A program made the translations under genes and the position numbers. The notes below the pieces were generated by a model. That model saw nothing but the letters and a program-made list of their open reading frames with translations, did not search any database and was not told where the DNA came from. A DNA stretch of 64,000 nucleotides from Hydractinia symbiolongicarpus (Eukaryota; Cnidaria; Hydrozoa; Anthoathecata; Hydractiniidae): the NCBI RefSeq assembly GCF_029227915.1, contig NC_079878.1:34189501-34253500 (forward strand). Reading direction: 5' to 3'. Positions 34,639 through 48,304 of the stretch are shown piece after piece; positions within the stretch are counted from its first letter, which is position 1, and the number at the start of each line of letters is the position of its first letter.

Positions 34639-37600
34639 GTTAAAAAGTCTATGAAATGCAGGTTTTGAAACTGTCGCTATTTCTTCAGCGTGCGATAACG
34701 GTTAGGATGGGTCCGACAGTAAAAAATGACTAATTAATCTAAATTTTTAAATGAAGTGCTACCACAGCGCCCAGTGTAATAACCGAGTTCCGGCAATCAC
34801 GACAAATTAAGAAGAATGTTATTTCTTGGAATCCAATTGTCTCATTTATCACATTTATCAGGTCACAGTCCAAAGTTAGTTCAATTAAGTCCCACAGTAA
34901 ATCGTTTCATTGTTAAAACCGATGCAATCTAGTACTATCAAAAAATATCGCTAAATACATGTTGGTACGAGTATGTGACCCAAGCGTTGTAACTCAAACG
35001 GCCTGACGCCGTTAGAAAGTCAATGAAATGCAGTTTTTGAAACTGTCGCCATTTCTTCAGCGCGCGATAAGGGCTAGGATTGGTCCCACAGTAAAAAATG
35101 ACTTATTAATCTAAGTTTTAAGATGAAGCGCTACCACAACGCCCAGTGTAATTTCTGAGTTCCGGCAATCATGTCAAATTAAGAAGAATGTTATTTCTTG
35201 GAGTCCAATTGTCTCCTTTATCACATTTATCAGGTCACAGTCCAAAGTTTGTTTAATTAAGTCCCACAGTCAATCGTTTCATAGTTCAAAGTGATGCAAC
35301 CTAGTAATATCAGAAAAATATCGCTGAATACATGTTGGTACGAATATGTCACCCAACTGTTGTAACTGAATTGGACTGACAGCGTTAGAAAGTCAATGAA
35401 ATTTAGTTTTTGAAACTGTCGCAATTTCTTCAGCGCCCGATAACGGAGAGGATTGGTGCCACAGTAAAGAATGACTTATTTTTCTAAATTGTTAAATGAA
35501 GCGCTACCACAGCGCCCAGTGCAATCGCCGAGTTCCGGCAATCACGTAAAATGAAGAAGAATGTTATTTCTTGGAGTCCAATTCTCTCCTTTATCACATT
35601 TATCAGGTCACAGTCCAAAGTTTGTTCAATTAAGTCCCACAGTCAATCGTTTCATAGTTTAAAGCGATGCAACCTAGTAATTTGAGAAAATTATCGGTAA
35701 ATACATGTTGGTACGAATATGTGACTTAACTGTTGTAACTGAAACGGACTGACACCGTTAGAAAGTCAATGAAATTTAGTTTTTGAAACTGTCGCTATTT
35801 CTTCAGCGCCCGATAACGGATAGGATTGGTCCCACAGTAAAGAATGACTTATTTTTCTAAATTGTTAAATGAAGCGCTACCACAGCGCCCAGTGTAATCG
35901 CCGAGTTCCGGCAATCACGTCAAATTAAGAAGAATGTTATTTCTTGGAGTCCAATTGTCTCATTTATCACATTTATCAGGTCACAGTCCAAAGTTTGTTC
36001 AATTAAGTCCCACAGTCAATGGTTTCATAGTTAAAAGCGATGCAACCTAGTAATATCAGAAAAATATCGCTAAATACATGTTGGTACGAATATGTGACCC
36101 AACTGTTGTAACTGAAACTAACTGACACCGTTAGAAAGTCATAAAAAAATATAGTTTTTGAAACTGTCGCTACTTCTTCAGCGCCCGATAACGGATAGGA
36201 TTGGTCCCACATTAAAAAATGAATTATTAATCTAAGTTTTTAAATGAAGCGCTACCACAGCGCCCAGTGTAATCGCTGAGTTCCGGCAATCATGTCAAAT
36301 TAAGAAGAATGTTATTTCTTGGAGTCCGATTTTCTCATTTATCACATTTATTAGGTCACAGTCCAAAGTTTGTTCAATTAAGTCCCACAGTCAATCGTTT
36401 CACTGTTAAGAACGATGCAACCTAGTAATATCAAAAAATATCGCTAAATACAGGTTGGTACGAATATGTGACCCAACCGTTGTAACTCAAATGGACTGAC
36501 ACCGTTAGAAAGTCAATGAAATGCAGTTCTTGAGACTGTCTCTATTTTTTCAGCACACGATAACGGCTAGGATTGGTCCCACAGTAAAAAATGACTTATT
36601 AATCTAAATTTTTAAATGGAGCGCTACCACAGCGCCAAGTGTAATCGCTGAGTGTCGGCAATCATGTCAAATTAAGAAGAATGTTATTTCTTGGAGTCCA
36701 ATTGTCTCCTTTACCACAAATATCAGGTCACAGTCCAAAGTTTGTTCAATTAAGTCCCACAGTCAATCGTTTCATAATTAAAAGAGATGCAACCTAGTAC
36801 TATCAGAAAAATATCGCTTAATACATGTTGGTACGAATATGTGACACAAATGTTGTAACTGAAACGGACTGACACCGTTAGAAAGTCAATGAAATGTAGT
36901 TTTTGAAACTGTCGCCATTTCTTCAGTGCACGATGAGGGCTAGGATTGGTCCCACAGTAAAAAATGAATTATTAATCTAAGTTTTTAAATAAAGCGCTAC
37001 CACTGCGCCCAGTGTAATCGCTGAGTTCCGGCAATCATGTCAAAGTAAGAAGAATGTTATTTCTTGGAGTCCAATTGTCTCATGTATCACATTTATCAGG
37101 TCACAGTCCAAAGTTTGTTCAATTAAGTCCCACAGTCAATCGTTTCATAGTTAAAAGCGATGCAACCTAGTAATATCAGAAAAATATCGCTAAATACATG
37201 TTGGTACGAATATGTGACCCAACTGTTGTAACTGAAATGGAGGGACACCGTTAGAAAGTCAATGAAATTTAGTTTTTAAAACTGTCGCTATTTCTTCAGC
37301 GCCCGATAACGGATAGGATTGGTCCCACAGTAAAGAATGACTTATTTTCCTAAATTGTTAAATGAAACGCTACCACAGCGCCCAGTGTAATCGCCGAGTT
37401 CCAGCAATCACGTCAAATTAAGAAGAATGTTATTTCTTGGAGTCCAATTGTCTCATTTATCACATTTATCAGGTCACAGTCCAAAGTTAGTGCAATTAAG
37501 TCCCACAGTCAATCGTTTCATTGTTAAAAGCGATGCAACCTAGTACTATAAAAAATATCGCTAAATACATGTTGGTACGAGTATGTGACCCAACCGTTGT

Positions 37601-40600
37601 AACTCAAACGGACTGACACCGTTAGAAAGTCAATGAAATGCAGTTTTTGAAACTGTCGCCATTTCTTCAGCGCGCGATGAGGGCTAGGATTGGTCCCACA
37701 GTAAAAATGAATTATTAATCTAAGTTTTTAAATGAAGCGCTACCACAGCGCCCAGTGTAATCGCTGAGTTCCGGCAATCATGTCAAATTAAGAAGAATGT
37801 TATTTCTTGGAGTCCAATTGTCTCCTTTATCACATTTATCAGGTCACAGTCCAAAGTTTGTTCAATTAAGTCCCACAGTCAATCGTTTCATAGGTAAAAG
37901 CGATGCAACCTAGTAATATGAGAAAATTATCGCTTAATACATGTTGGTACGAATATGTGACACAAATGTTGTAACTGAAACGGACTGACACCGTTAGAAA
38001 GTCAATGAAATGTAGTTTCTGAAACTGTCGCTATTTCTTTAGCGCCCGATAACGGATAGGATTGGTCCCACAGTAAAGAATGACTTATTGTCCTAAATTG
38101 TTAAATGAAGCGCTACCACAGCGCCCAGTGTAATCGCCGAGTACCGGCAATCACGTCAAATTAAGAAGAATGTTATTTCTTGGAGTCCAATTGTCTCATG
38201 TATCACATTTATCAGGTCACAGTCCAAAGTTTGTTCAATTAAGTCCCACAGTCAATCGTTTCATAGTTAAAAGCGATGCAACCTAGTAATATCAGAAAAA
38301 TATCGCTAAATACATGTTGGTACGAATATGTGACCCAACTGTTGTAACTGAAATGGAGGGACACCGTTAGAAAGTCAATGAAATTTAGTTTTTAAAACTG
38401 TCGCTATTTCTTCAGCGCCCGATAACGGATAGGATTGGTCCCACAGTAAAGAATGACTTATTTTCCTAAATTGTTAAATGAAGCGCTACCACAGCGCCCA
38501 GTGTAATCGCCGAGTTCCAGCAATCACGTCAAATTAAGAAGAATGTTATTTCTTGGAGTCCAATTGTCTCCTTTATCACATTTATCAGGTCACAGTCCAA
38601 AGTTTGTTCAATTAAGTCCCACAGTCAATCGTTTCATAGGTAAAAGCGATGCAACCTAGTAATATGAGAAAATTATCGCTAAATACATGTTGGTACGAAT
38701 ATGTGACCCAACTGTTGTAACTGAAATGGACTGACACCGTTAGAAAGTCAATGAAATTTAGTTTTTGAAACTTTCGCTATTTCTTCAGCGCCCGATAACG
38801 GATAGTATTGTTCCCACAGTAAAGAATGACTTATTTTTCTAAATTGTTAAATGAAGCGCTACCATAGCGCCCAGTGTAATCGCTGAGTTCCGGCAATCAC
38901 GTCAAATTAAGACAATTGTTATTTCTTGGAATCCAATTGTCTCAATTATCCCATTTATCAGGTCACAGTCCAAAGTTAGTTCCATTAAGTCCCACAGTCA
39001 ATCGTTTCATTGTTAAAACCGATGCAACCTACCAATATCAAAAAAATATCGCTAAATACATGTTGGTACGAATATGTGACCCAACTGTTGTAACTCAATT
39101 GGACTGACAACGTTAAAAAGTCAATGAAATGCAGGTTTTGAAACTGTCGCTTTTTTTTCAGCGCGCGATAACGGCTAGGATGGGTGCGACAGTAAAAAAT
39201 GACTAATTAATCTAAATTTTTAAATGAAGTGCTACCACAGCGCCCAGTGTAATAACCGAGTTCCGGCAATCACGTCAAATTAAGAAGAATGTTATTTCTT
39301 GGAATGCAATTGTCTCATTTATCACATTTATCAGGTCACAGTCCAAAGTTAGTTCAATTAAGTCCCACAGTCAATCATTTCATAGTTAAAAGCGATGCAA
39401 CCTAGTAATATCAGAAAAATATCGCTAAATACATGTTGGTACGAATATGTGACGCAACCGTTGTAACTGAAGCGGATTGATACCGTTAGAAAGTCAATGA
39501 AATGTAGATTTTGAAACTGTCGCTATTTCTTCAGCGCGCGATAACAGCAAGGATTGGTCCCACAGTAAAGAATGACTTATTTTTCTAAATTGTTAAATGA
39601 AGCGCTACCACAGCGCCCAGTGTAATCGCTGAGTTCCGGCAATCACGTCAATTTAAGAAGAATGTTATTTCTTTGACTCCAATTGTCCCATTTATCACAT
39701 TTATCAGGTCACAGTCCAAAGTTAGTTCAATTAAGCCCCACAGTCAATCGTTTCATTGTTAAAGGCGATGCAACCTAGTAATATCAGAAAAATATCGCTA
39801 AATACATGTTGGTACGAATATGTGACCCAACTATTGTAACTCAAATGGACTGACAACGTTAAAAAGCCTATGAAATGCAGGTTTTGAAACTGTCGCTATT
39901 TCTTCAGCGCGCGATAACGGCTAGGATGGGTCCGACAGTAAAAAATGACTAATTAACCTAAATTTTTAAATGAAGTGCTACCACAGCGCCCAGTGTATTA
40001 ACAGAGTTCCGGCAATCACGACAAATTAAGAAGAATGTTATTTCTTGGAATCCAATTGTCTCATTTATCACATTTATCAGGTCACAGTCCAAAGTTAGTT
40101 CAATTAAGTCCCACAGTCAATCGTTTCATTGTTAAAACCGATGCAATCTAGTACTATCAAAAAATATCGATAAATACATGTTGGTACGAGTATGTGACCC
40201 AACCGTTGTAACTCAAACGGACTGACACCGTTAGAAAGTCAATGAAATGCAGTTTTTGAAACTGTTGCCATTTCTTCAGCGCGCGATAAGGGCTAGGATT
40301 GGTCCCACAGTAAAAAATGACTTATTAATCTAAGTTTTTAAATGAAGCGCTACCACAGCGCCCAGTGTAATTGCTGAGTTCCGGCAATCATGTCAAATTA
40401 AGAAGAATGTTATTTCTTCGAGTCCAATTGACTCCTTTATCACATTTATCAGGTCACAGTCCAAAGTTAGTTCAACTAAATCCCACAGTCAATCGTTTCA
40501 TTGTTAAAAGCGATGCAACCTAGTACTATAAAAAATATCGCTAAATACATGTTGGTATGAGTATGTGACCCAACCGTTGTAACTCAAACGGACTGACACC

Positions 40601-43212
40601 GTTAGAAAGTCAATGAAATGCAGTTTTTGAAACTGTCGCCATTTCTTCAGCGCGCGATTAGGGCTAGGATTGGTCCCACAGTAAAAAATGACTTATTAAT
40701 CTAAGTTTTTAAACGAAGCGCTACCACAGCGCCCAGTGTAATTGCTGAGTTCCGGCAATCATGTCAAATTAAGAAGAATGTTATTTCTTGGAGTCCAATT
40801 GTCTCGTTTTTCACATTTATCAGGTCACAGTCCAAATTTTGTTCAATTAAGTCCCACAGTCAATCGTTACATAGTTAAAAGCGATGCAACCTAGTAATAT
40901 CAGAAAAATATCGCTAAATACATGTTGGTACGAATATGTGACCCAACTGTTGTAACTGAAACTGACTGACACCGTTAGAAAGTCAATAAAAAATATAGTT
41001 TTTGAAACTGTCGCTACTTCTTCAGCGCCCGATAACGGATAGGATTGGTCCCACATTAAAAAATGAATTATTAATCTAAGTTTTTAAACGAAGCGCTACC
41101 ACAGCGCCCAGTGTAATTGCTGAGTTCCGGCAATCTTGTCAAATTAAGATTAATGTTATTTCTTGGAGTTCAATTGTCTCCTTTTTCACATTTATCAGGT
41201 CACAGTCCAAAGTTTCTTCAATTAAGTCCCACAGTCAATCGTTTCACTGTTAAAAGCGATGCAATCTAGTAATATGATAAAAATATCGCTAAATACATGT
41301 TGGTACGAATACGTGACCCAACTGATGTAACTCAAACGGAATGAAACCGTAACAAAGTCAATGAAATGTAGTTTTTAAAACTATGGCTATTTGTTTAGCT
41401 CACGATAACGGAGAGGATTCGTCCCACATTAAAGAACGACTTATTTATCTAAATTTTTAGATGAAGCACTACCACAGCGCCCAGTGTAATCGCTGAGTTC
41501 CGGCATTCATGTCAAACTAAGAAGAATGTTAGTTCTTGGAGTCCAATTGCCTCCTTTACCACATTTATCAGGTCACAGTCCAAAGTTTGTTCAATTAAGT
41601 CCCACAGTCAATCGTTTCATAGTTAAAAGCGATGCAACCTAGTAATATCAGAAAAATATCGCTTAATACATGTTGGTACGAATATGTGACACAACTGTTG
41701 TAACTGAAACGGACTGACACCGTTAGAAAGTCAATGAAATGTAGTTTTTGAAACTGTCGCTATTTCTTCAGCGCCCGATAACGGATAGGATTGGTCCCAC
41801 AGTAAAGAATGACTTATTTTTCTAAATTGTTAATTGAAGCGCTACCACAGCGCCCAGTGTAATCGCTGAGTTCCGGCAATCTCGTCAAATTAAGAAGAAT
41901 GTTATTTCTTGGAGTCCTATTGTCTCATTTATCACATTTATCAGGTCACAGTCGAAAGTTAGTTTAGTTAAGTCCCGCAGTCAATCGCTTCAATGTCAAA
42001 AGCGATGCAACCTAGTAATATCAAAAAATATCGCTAAATACATGTTGGTACGAATATGTGACCCAACCGTTGTAACTCAAACGGACTGACACCGTTAGAA
42101 AGTCAATGAAATGCAGTTCTTGAGACTGTCTCTATTTTTTCAGCACACGATAACGGCTAGGATTGGTCCCACAGTAAAAAATGACTTATTAATCTAAATT
42201 TTTAAATGAAGCGCTACCACAGCGCCCAGTGTAATCGCTGAGTTTCGGCAATCATGTCAAATTAAGAAGAATGTTATTTCTTGGAGTCCAATTGTCTCCT
42301 TTACCACAAATATCAAGTCACAGTCCAAAGTTTGTTCAATTAAGTCGCACAGTCAATCGTTTCATAGTTAAAAGAGATGCAACCTAGTACTATCAGAAAA
42401 ATATCACTTAATACATGTTGGTACGAATATGTGACACAAATGTTGTAACTGAAGCGGACTGACACCGTTAGAAAGTCAATGAAATGTAGTTTCTGAAACT
42501 GTCGCTATTTCTTTAGCGCCCCATAACGGATAGGATTGGTCCCACAGTAAAGAATGACTTATTTTCCTAAATTGTTAAATGAAGCGCTACCACAGCGCCC
42601 AGTGTAATCGCCAAGTACCGGCAATCACGTCAAATTAAGAAGAATGTTATTTCTTGGAGGCCAATTGTCTCATTTATCACATTTATCAGGTCACAGTCCA
42701 AAGTTTGTTCAATTAAGTCCCACAGTCAATCGTTTCATAGTTAAAAGCGATGCAACCTAGTAATATCAGAAAAATATCGCTAAATACATGTTGGTACGAA
42801 TATGTGACCCAACTGTTGTAACTGAAATGGACGGACACCGTTAGAAAGTCAATGAAATGCAGTTTTTGAAACTGTCGCCATTTCTTCAGCGCGCGTTGAG
42901 GGCTATGATTGGTCCCACAGTAAAAAATGAATTGTTAATCTAAGTTTTTAAATGAAGCGCTACCACAGCGCCCAGCGTAATCGCTAAGTTCCTGCAATCA
43001 TGTCAAATTAAGAAGAATGTTATTTCTTGAAGTCCAATTGTCTCCTTTATCACATTTATCAGGTCACAGTCCAAAGTTAGTTCAATTAAGTCCCACAGTC
43101 AATCGTTTCATAGGTAAAAGCGATGCAACTTAGTAATATGAGAAAATTATCGCTAAATACATGTTGGTACGAATATGTGACCCAACCGTTGTAACTCAAA
43201 CGGACTGACACC
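34639..43212 (+). repeat. 23-monomer block, copy 2 (8,574 bp)
   Basis: A tandem copy of 26065-34638. At the junction (34639) the sequence passes within one monomer from CTCAAACGGACTGACACC to GTTAAAAAGTCTATG, a hybrid monomer. At the right edge (43213) it passes to GTTACAAAGTCAATG. The very low divergence means a recent duplication, ongoing homogenisation, or an assembly error. Only satellite is present. Confidence 0.95.
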
Positions 43213-46200
43213 GTTACAAAGTCAATGAAATGGAGTTTTTGAAACTGCCGCCATTTCTTCAGCGCGCAATGAGGGCTAGGATTGGTCCCACAGTAAAAAA
43301 TGAATTGTTAATCTAAGTTTTTAAATGAAGCGCTACCACAGCGCCCAGTGTAATCGCTGAGTTCCGGCAATCACGTCAAATTAAGAAGAATGTTATTTCT
43401 TGGAATCCAATTGTCTCATTTATCACATTTATCAGGTCACAGTCCAAAGTTAGTTCAATTAACTCCCACAGTCAATCGTTTCATAGTTAAAAGCGATGCA
43501 ACCTAGTAATATCAGAAAAATATCGCTAAATACATGTTGGTACGAATATGTGACGCAACCGTTGTAACTGAAGCGGATTGATACCGTTAGAAAGTCAATG
43601 AAATGTAGATTTTGAAACTGTCGCTATTTCTTCCGCGCGCGATGACGGCGAGGATTGGTCCCACAGTAAAGAATGACTTATTTTTCTAAATTGTTAAATG
43701 AAGCGCTACCACAGCGCCCAGTGTAATCGCTGAGTTCCAGCAATCACGTCAATTTAAGAAGAATGTTATTTCTTTGACTCCAATTGTCCCATTTATCACA
43801 TTTATCAGGTCACAGTCCAAAGTTAGTTCAATTAAGTCCCACAGTCAATCGTTTCATTGTTAAAGGCGATGCAACCTAGTAGTACCAGAAAAATATCGCT
43901 AAATACATGTTGGTACGACTATGTGACCCAACTGTTGTAACTCAAATGGACTGACAACGTTAAAAAGTCTATGAAATGCAGGTTTTGAAACTGTCGCTAT
44001 TTCTTCAGCGCGCGATAACGGCTAGGATGGGTCCGACAGTAAAAAATGACTAATTAATCTAAATTTTTAAATGAAGTGCTACCACAGCGCCCAGTGTAAT
44101 AACCGAGTTCCGGCAATCACGACAAATTAAGAAGAATGTTATTTCTTGGAATCCAATTGTCTCATTTATCACATTTATCAGGTCAAAGTCCAAAGTTGTT
44201 CAATTAAGTCCCACAGTCAATCGTTTCATTGTTAAAACCGATGCAATCTAGTACTATCAAAAAATATCGCTAAATACATGTTGGTACGAGTATGTGACCC
44301 AACCGTTGTAACTCAAACGGACTGACACCGTTAGAAAGTCAATGAAATGCAGTTTTTGAAACTGTCGCCATTTCTTCAGCGCGCGATAAGGGCTAGGATT
44401 GGTCCCACAGTAAAAAATGACTTATTAATCTAAGTTTTTAAATGAAGCGCTACCACAGCGCCCAGTGTAATTGCTGAGTTCCGGCAATCATGTCAAATTA
44501 AGAAGAATGTTATTTCTTCGAGTCCAATTGTCTCCTTTACCACAAATATCAGGTCACAGTCCAAAGTTTGTTCAATTAAGTCCCACAGTCAATCGTTTCA
44601 TAGTTAAAAGAGATGCAACCTAGTACTATCAGAAAAATATCGCTTAATACATGTTGGTACGAATATGTGACACAAATGTTGTAACTGAAACGGACTGACA
44701 CCGTTAGAAAGTCAATGAAATGTAGTTTCTGAAACTGTCGCTGTTTCTTTAGCGCCTGATAACGGATAGGATTGGTCCCACACTAAAGAATGACTTATTG
44801 TCCTAAATTGTTAAATGAAGCGCTACCACAGCGCCCAGTGTAATCGCCGAGTACCGGCAATCACGTCAAATTAAGAAGAATGTTATTTCTTGGAGTCCAA
44901 TTGTCTCATGTATCACATTTATCAGGTCACAGTCCAAAGTTTGTTCAATTAAGTCCCACAGTCAATCGTTTCATAGTTAAAAGCGATGCAACCTAGTAAT
45001 ATCAGAAAAATATGGCTAAATACATGTTGGTACGAATATGTGACCCAACTGTTGTAACTGAAATGGAGGGACACCGTTAGAAAGTCAATGAAATTTAGTT
45101 TTTAAAACTGTCGCTATTTCTTCAGCGCCCGATAACGGATAGGATTGGTCCCACAGTAAAGAATGACTTATTTTCCTAAATTGTTAAATGAAGCGCTACC
45201 ACAGCGCCCAGTGTAATCGCCGAGTTCCAGCAATTACGTCAAATTAAGAAGAATGTTATTTCTTGGAGTCCAATTGTCTCATTTATCACATTTATCAGGT
45301 CACAGTCCAAAGTTAGTGCAATTAAGTCCCACAGTCAATCGTTTCATTGTTAAAAGCGATGCAACCTAGTACTATAAAAAATATCGCTAAATACATGTTG
45401 GTACGAGTATGTGACCCAACCGTTGTAACTCAAACGGACTGACACCGTTAGAAAGTCAATGAAATGCAGTTTTTGAAACTGTCGCCATTTCTTCAGCGCG
45501 CGATGAGGGCTAGGATTGGTCCCACAGTAAAAAATGAATTATTAATCTAAGTTTTTAAATGAAGCGCTACCACAGCGCCCAGTGTAATCGCTGAGTTCCG
45601 GCAATCATGTCAAATTAAGAAGAATGTTATTTCTTGGAGTCCAATTGTCTCCTTTATCACATTTATCAGGTCACAGTCCAAAGTTTGTTCAATTAAGTCC
45701 CACAGTCAATCGTTTCATAGGTAAAAGCGATGCAACCTAGTAATATGAGAAAATTATCGCTTAATACATGTTGGTACGAATATGTGACACAAATGTTGTA
45801 ACTGAAACGGACTGACACCGTTAGAAAGTCAATGAAATGTAGTTTCTGAAACTGTCGTTATTTCTTTAGCGCCCGATAACGGATAGGATTGGTCCCACAG
45901 TAAAGAATGACTTATTGTCCTAAATTGTTAAATGAAGCGCTACCACAGCGCCCAGTGTAATCGCCGAGTACCGGCAATCACGTCAAATTAAGAAGAATGT
46001 TATTTCTTGGAGTCCAATTGTCTCATGTATCACATTTATCAGGTCACAGTCCAAAGTTTGTTCAATTAAGTCCCACAGTCAATCGTTTCATAGTTAAAAG
46101 CGATGCAACCTAGTAATATCAGAAAAATATCGCTAAATACATGTTGGTACGAATATGTGACCCAACTGTTGTAACTGAAATGGAGGGACACCGTTAGAAA

Positions 46201-47558
46201 GTCAATGAAATTTAGTTTTTAAAACTGTCGCTATTTCTTCAGCGCCCGATAACGGATAGGATTGGTCCCACAGTAAAGAATGACTTATTTTCCTAAATTG
46301 TTAAATGAAGCGCTACCACAGCGCCCAGTGTAATCGCCGAGTTCCAGCAATCACGTCAAATTAAGAAGAATGTTATTTCTTGGAGTCCAATTGTCTCATT
46401 TATCACATTTATCAGGTCACAGTCCAAAGTTAGTTCAATTAAGTCCCACAGTCAATCGTTTCATTGTTAAAAGCGATGCAACCTAGTACTATAAAAAATA
46501 TCGCTAAATACATGTTGGTACGAGTATGTGACCCAACCGTTGTAACTCAAACGGACTGACACCGTTAGAAAGTCAATGAAATGCAGTTTTTGAAACTGTC
46601 GCCATTTCTTCAGCGCGCGATGAGGGCTAGGTTTGGTCCCACAGTAAAAAAATGAATTATTAATCTAAGTTTTTAAATGAAGCGCTACCACAGCGCCCAG
46701 TGTAATCGCTGAGTTCCGGCAATCATGTCAAATTAAGAAGAATGTTATTTCTTGGAGTCCAATTGTCTCCTTTATCACATTTATCAGGTCACAGTCCAAA
46801 GTTTGTTCAATTAAGTCCCACAGTCAATCGTTTCATAGGTAAAAGCGATGCAACCTAGTAATATGAGAAAATTGTAGCTAAATACATGTTGGTACGAATA
46901 TGTGACCCAACTGTTGTAACTGAAATGGACTGACACCGTTAGAAAGTCAATGAAATTTAGTTTTTGAAACTTTCGCTATTTCTTCAGCGCCCGATAACGG
47001 ATAGTATTGTTCCCACAGTAAAGAATGACTTATTTTTCTAAATTGTTAAATGAAGCGCTACCACAGCGCCCAGTGTAATCGCTGAGTTCCGGTAATCACG
47101 TCAAATTAAGACAATTGTTATTTCTTGGAATCCAATTGTCTCAATTATCACATTTATCAGGTCACAGTCCAAAGTTAGTTCCATTAAGTCCCATAGTCAA
47201 TCGTTTCATTGTTAAAACCGATGCAACCTACCAATATCAAAAAAATATCGCTAAATACATGTTGGTACGAATATGTGACCCAACTGTTGTAACTCAAATG
47301 GACTGACAACGTTAAAAAGTCAATGAAATGCAGGTTTTGAAACTGTCGCTTTTTTTTCAGCGCGCGATAACGGCTAGGATGAGTCCGACAGTAAAAAATG
47401 ACTAATTAATCTAAATTTTTAAATGAAGTGCTACCACAGCGCCCAGTGTAATAACCGAGTTCCGGCAATCACGTCAAATTAAGAAGAATGTTATTTCTTG
47501 GAATGCAATTGTCTCATTTATCACATTTATCAGGTCACAGTCCAAAGTTAGTTCAATT

Positions 47559-47931
47559 AAGTCCCACAGTCAATCATTTCATAGTTAAAAGCGATGCAAC
47601 CTAGTAATATCAGAAAAATATCGCTAAATACATGTTGGTACGAATATGTGACGCAACCGTTGTAACTGAAGCGGATTGATACCGTTAGAAAGTCAATGAA
47701 ATGTAGATTTTGAAACTGTCGCTATTTCTTCAGCGCGCGATAACGGCGAGGATTGGTCCCACAGTAAAGAATGACTTATTTTTCTAAATTGTTAAATGAA
47801 GCGCTACCACAGCGCCCAGTGTAATCGCTGAGTTCCGGCAATCACGTCAATTTAAGAAGAATGTTATTTCTTAGACTCCAATTGTCCCATTTATCACATT
47901 TATCAGGTCACAGTCCAAAGTTAGTTCAATT
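47559..47931 (+). repeat. Duplicated monomer, copy 1 (373 bp)
   Basis: A full monomer with CAATCATTTCATAG, GTGACGCAACCG, GAAGCGGATTGATACCG and GTAGATTTTG, followed at once by a near-identical copy. The single counterpart in the 8,574-bp block is near 39360-39730. Confidence 0.85.
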
Positions 47932-48304
47932 AAGTCCCACAGTCAATCATTTCATAGTTAAAAGCGATGCAACCTAGTAATATCAGAAAAATATCGCTAA
48001 ATACATGTTGGTACGAATATGTGACGCAACCGTTGTAACTGAAGCGGATTGATACCGTTAGAAAGTCAATGAAATGTAGATTTTGAAACTGTCGCTATTT
48101 CTTCAGCGCGCGATAACGGCGAGGATTGGTCCCACAGTAAAGAATGACTTATTTTTCTAAATTGTTAAATGAAGCGCTACCACAGCGCCCAGTGTAATCG
48201 CTGAGTTCCGGCAGTCACGTCAATTTAAGAAGAATGTTATTTCTTTGACTCCAATTGTCCCATTTATCACATTTATCAGGTCACAGTCCAAAGTTAGTTC
48301 AATT
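47932..48304 (+). repeat. Duplicated monomer, copy 2 (373 bp)
   Basis: Tandem copy of 47559-47931. Differences include CCGGCAGTC against CCGGCAATC and TTTGACTCC against TTAGACTCC. This is the smallest unit-length duplication in the third block. Confidence 0.85.
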
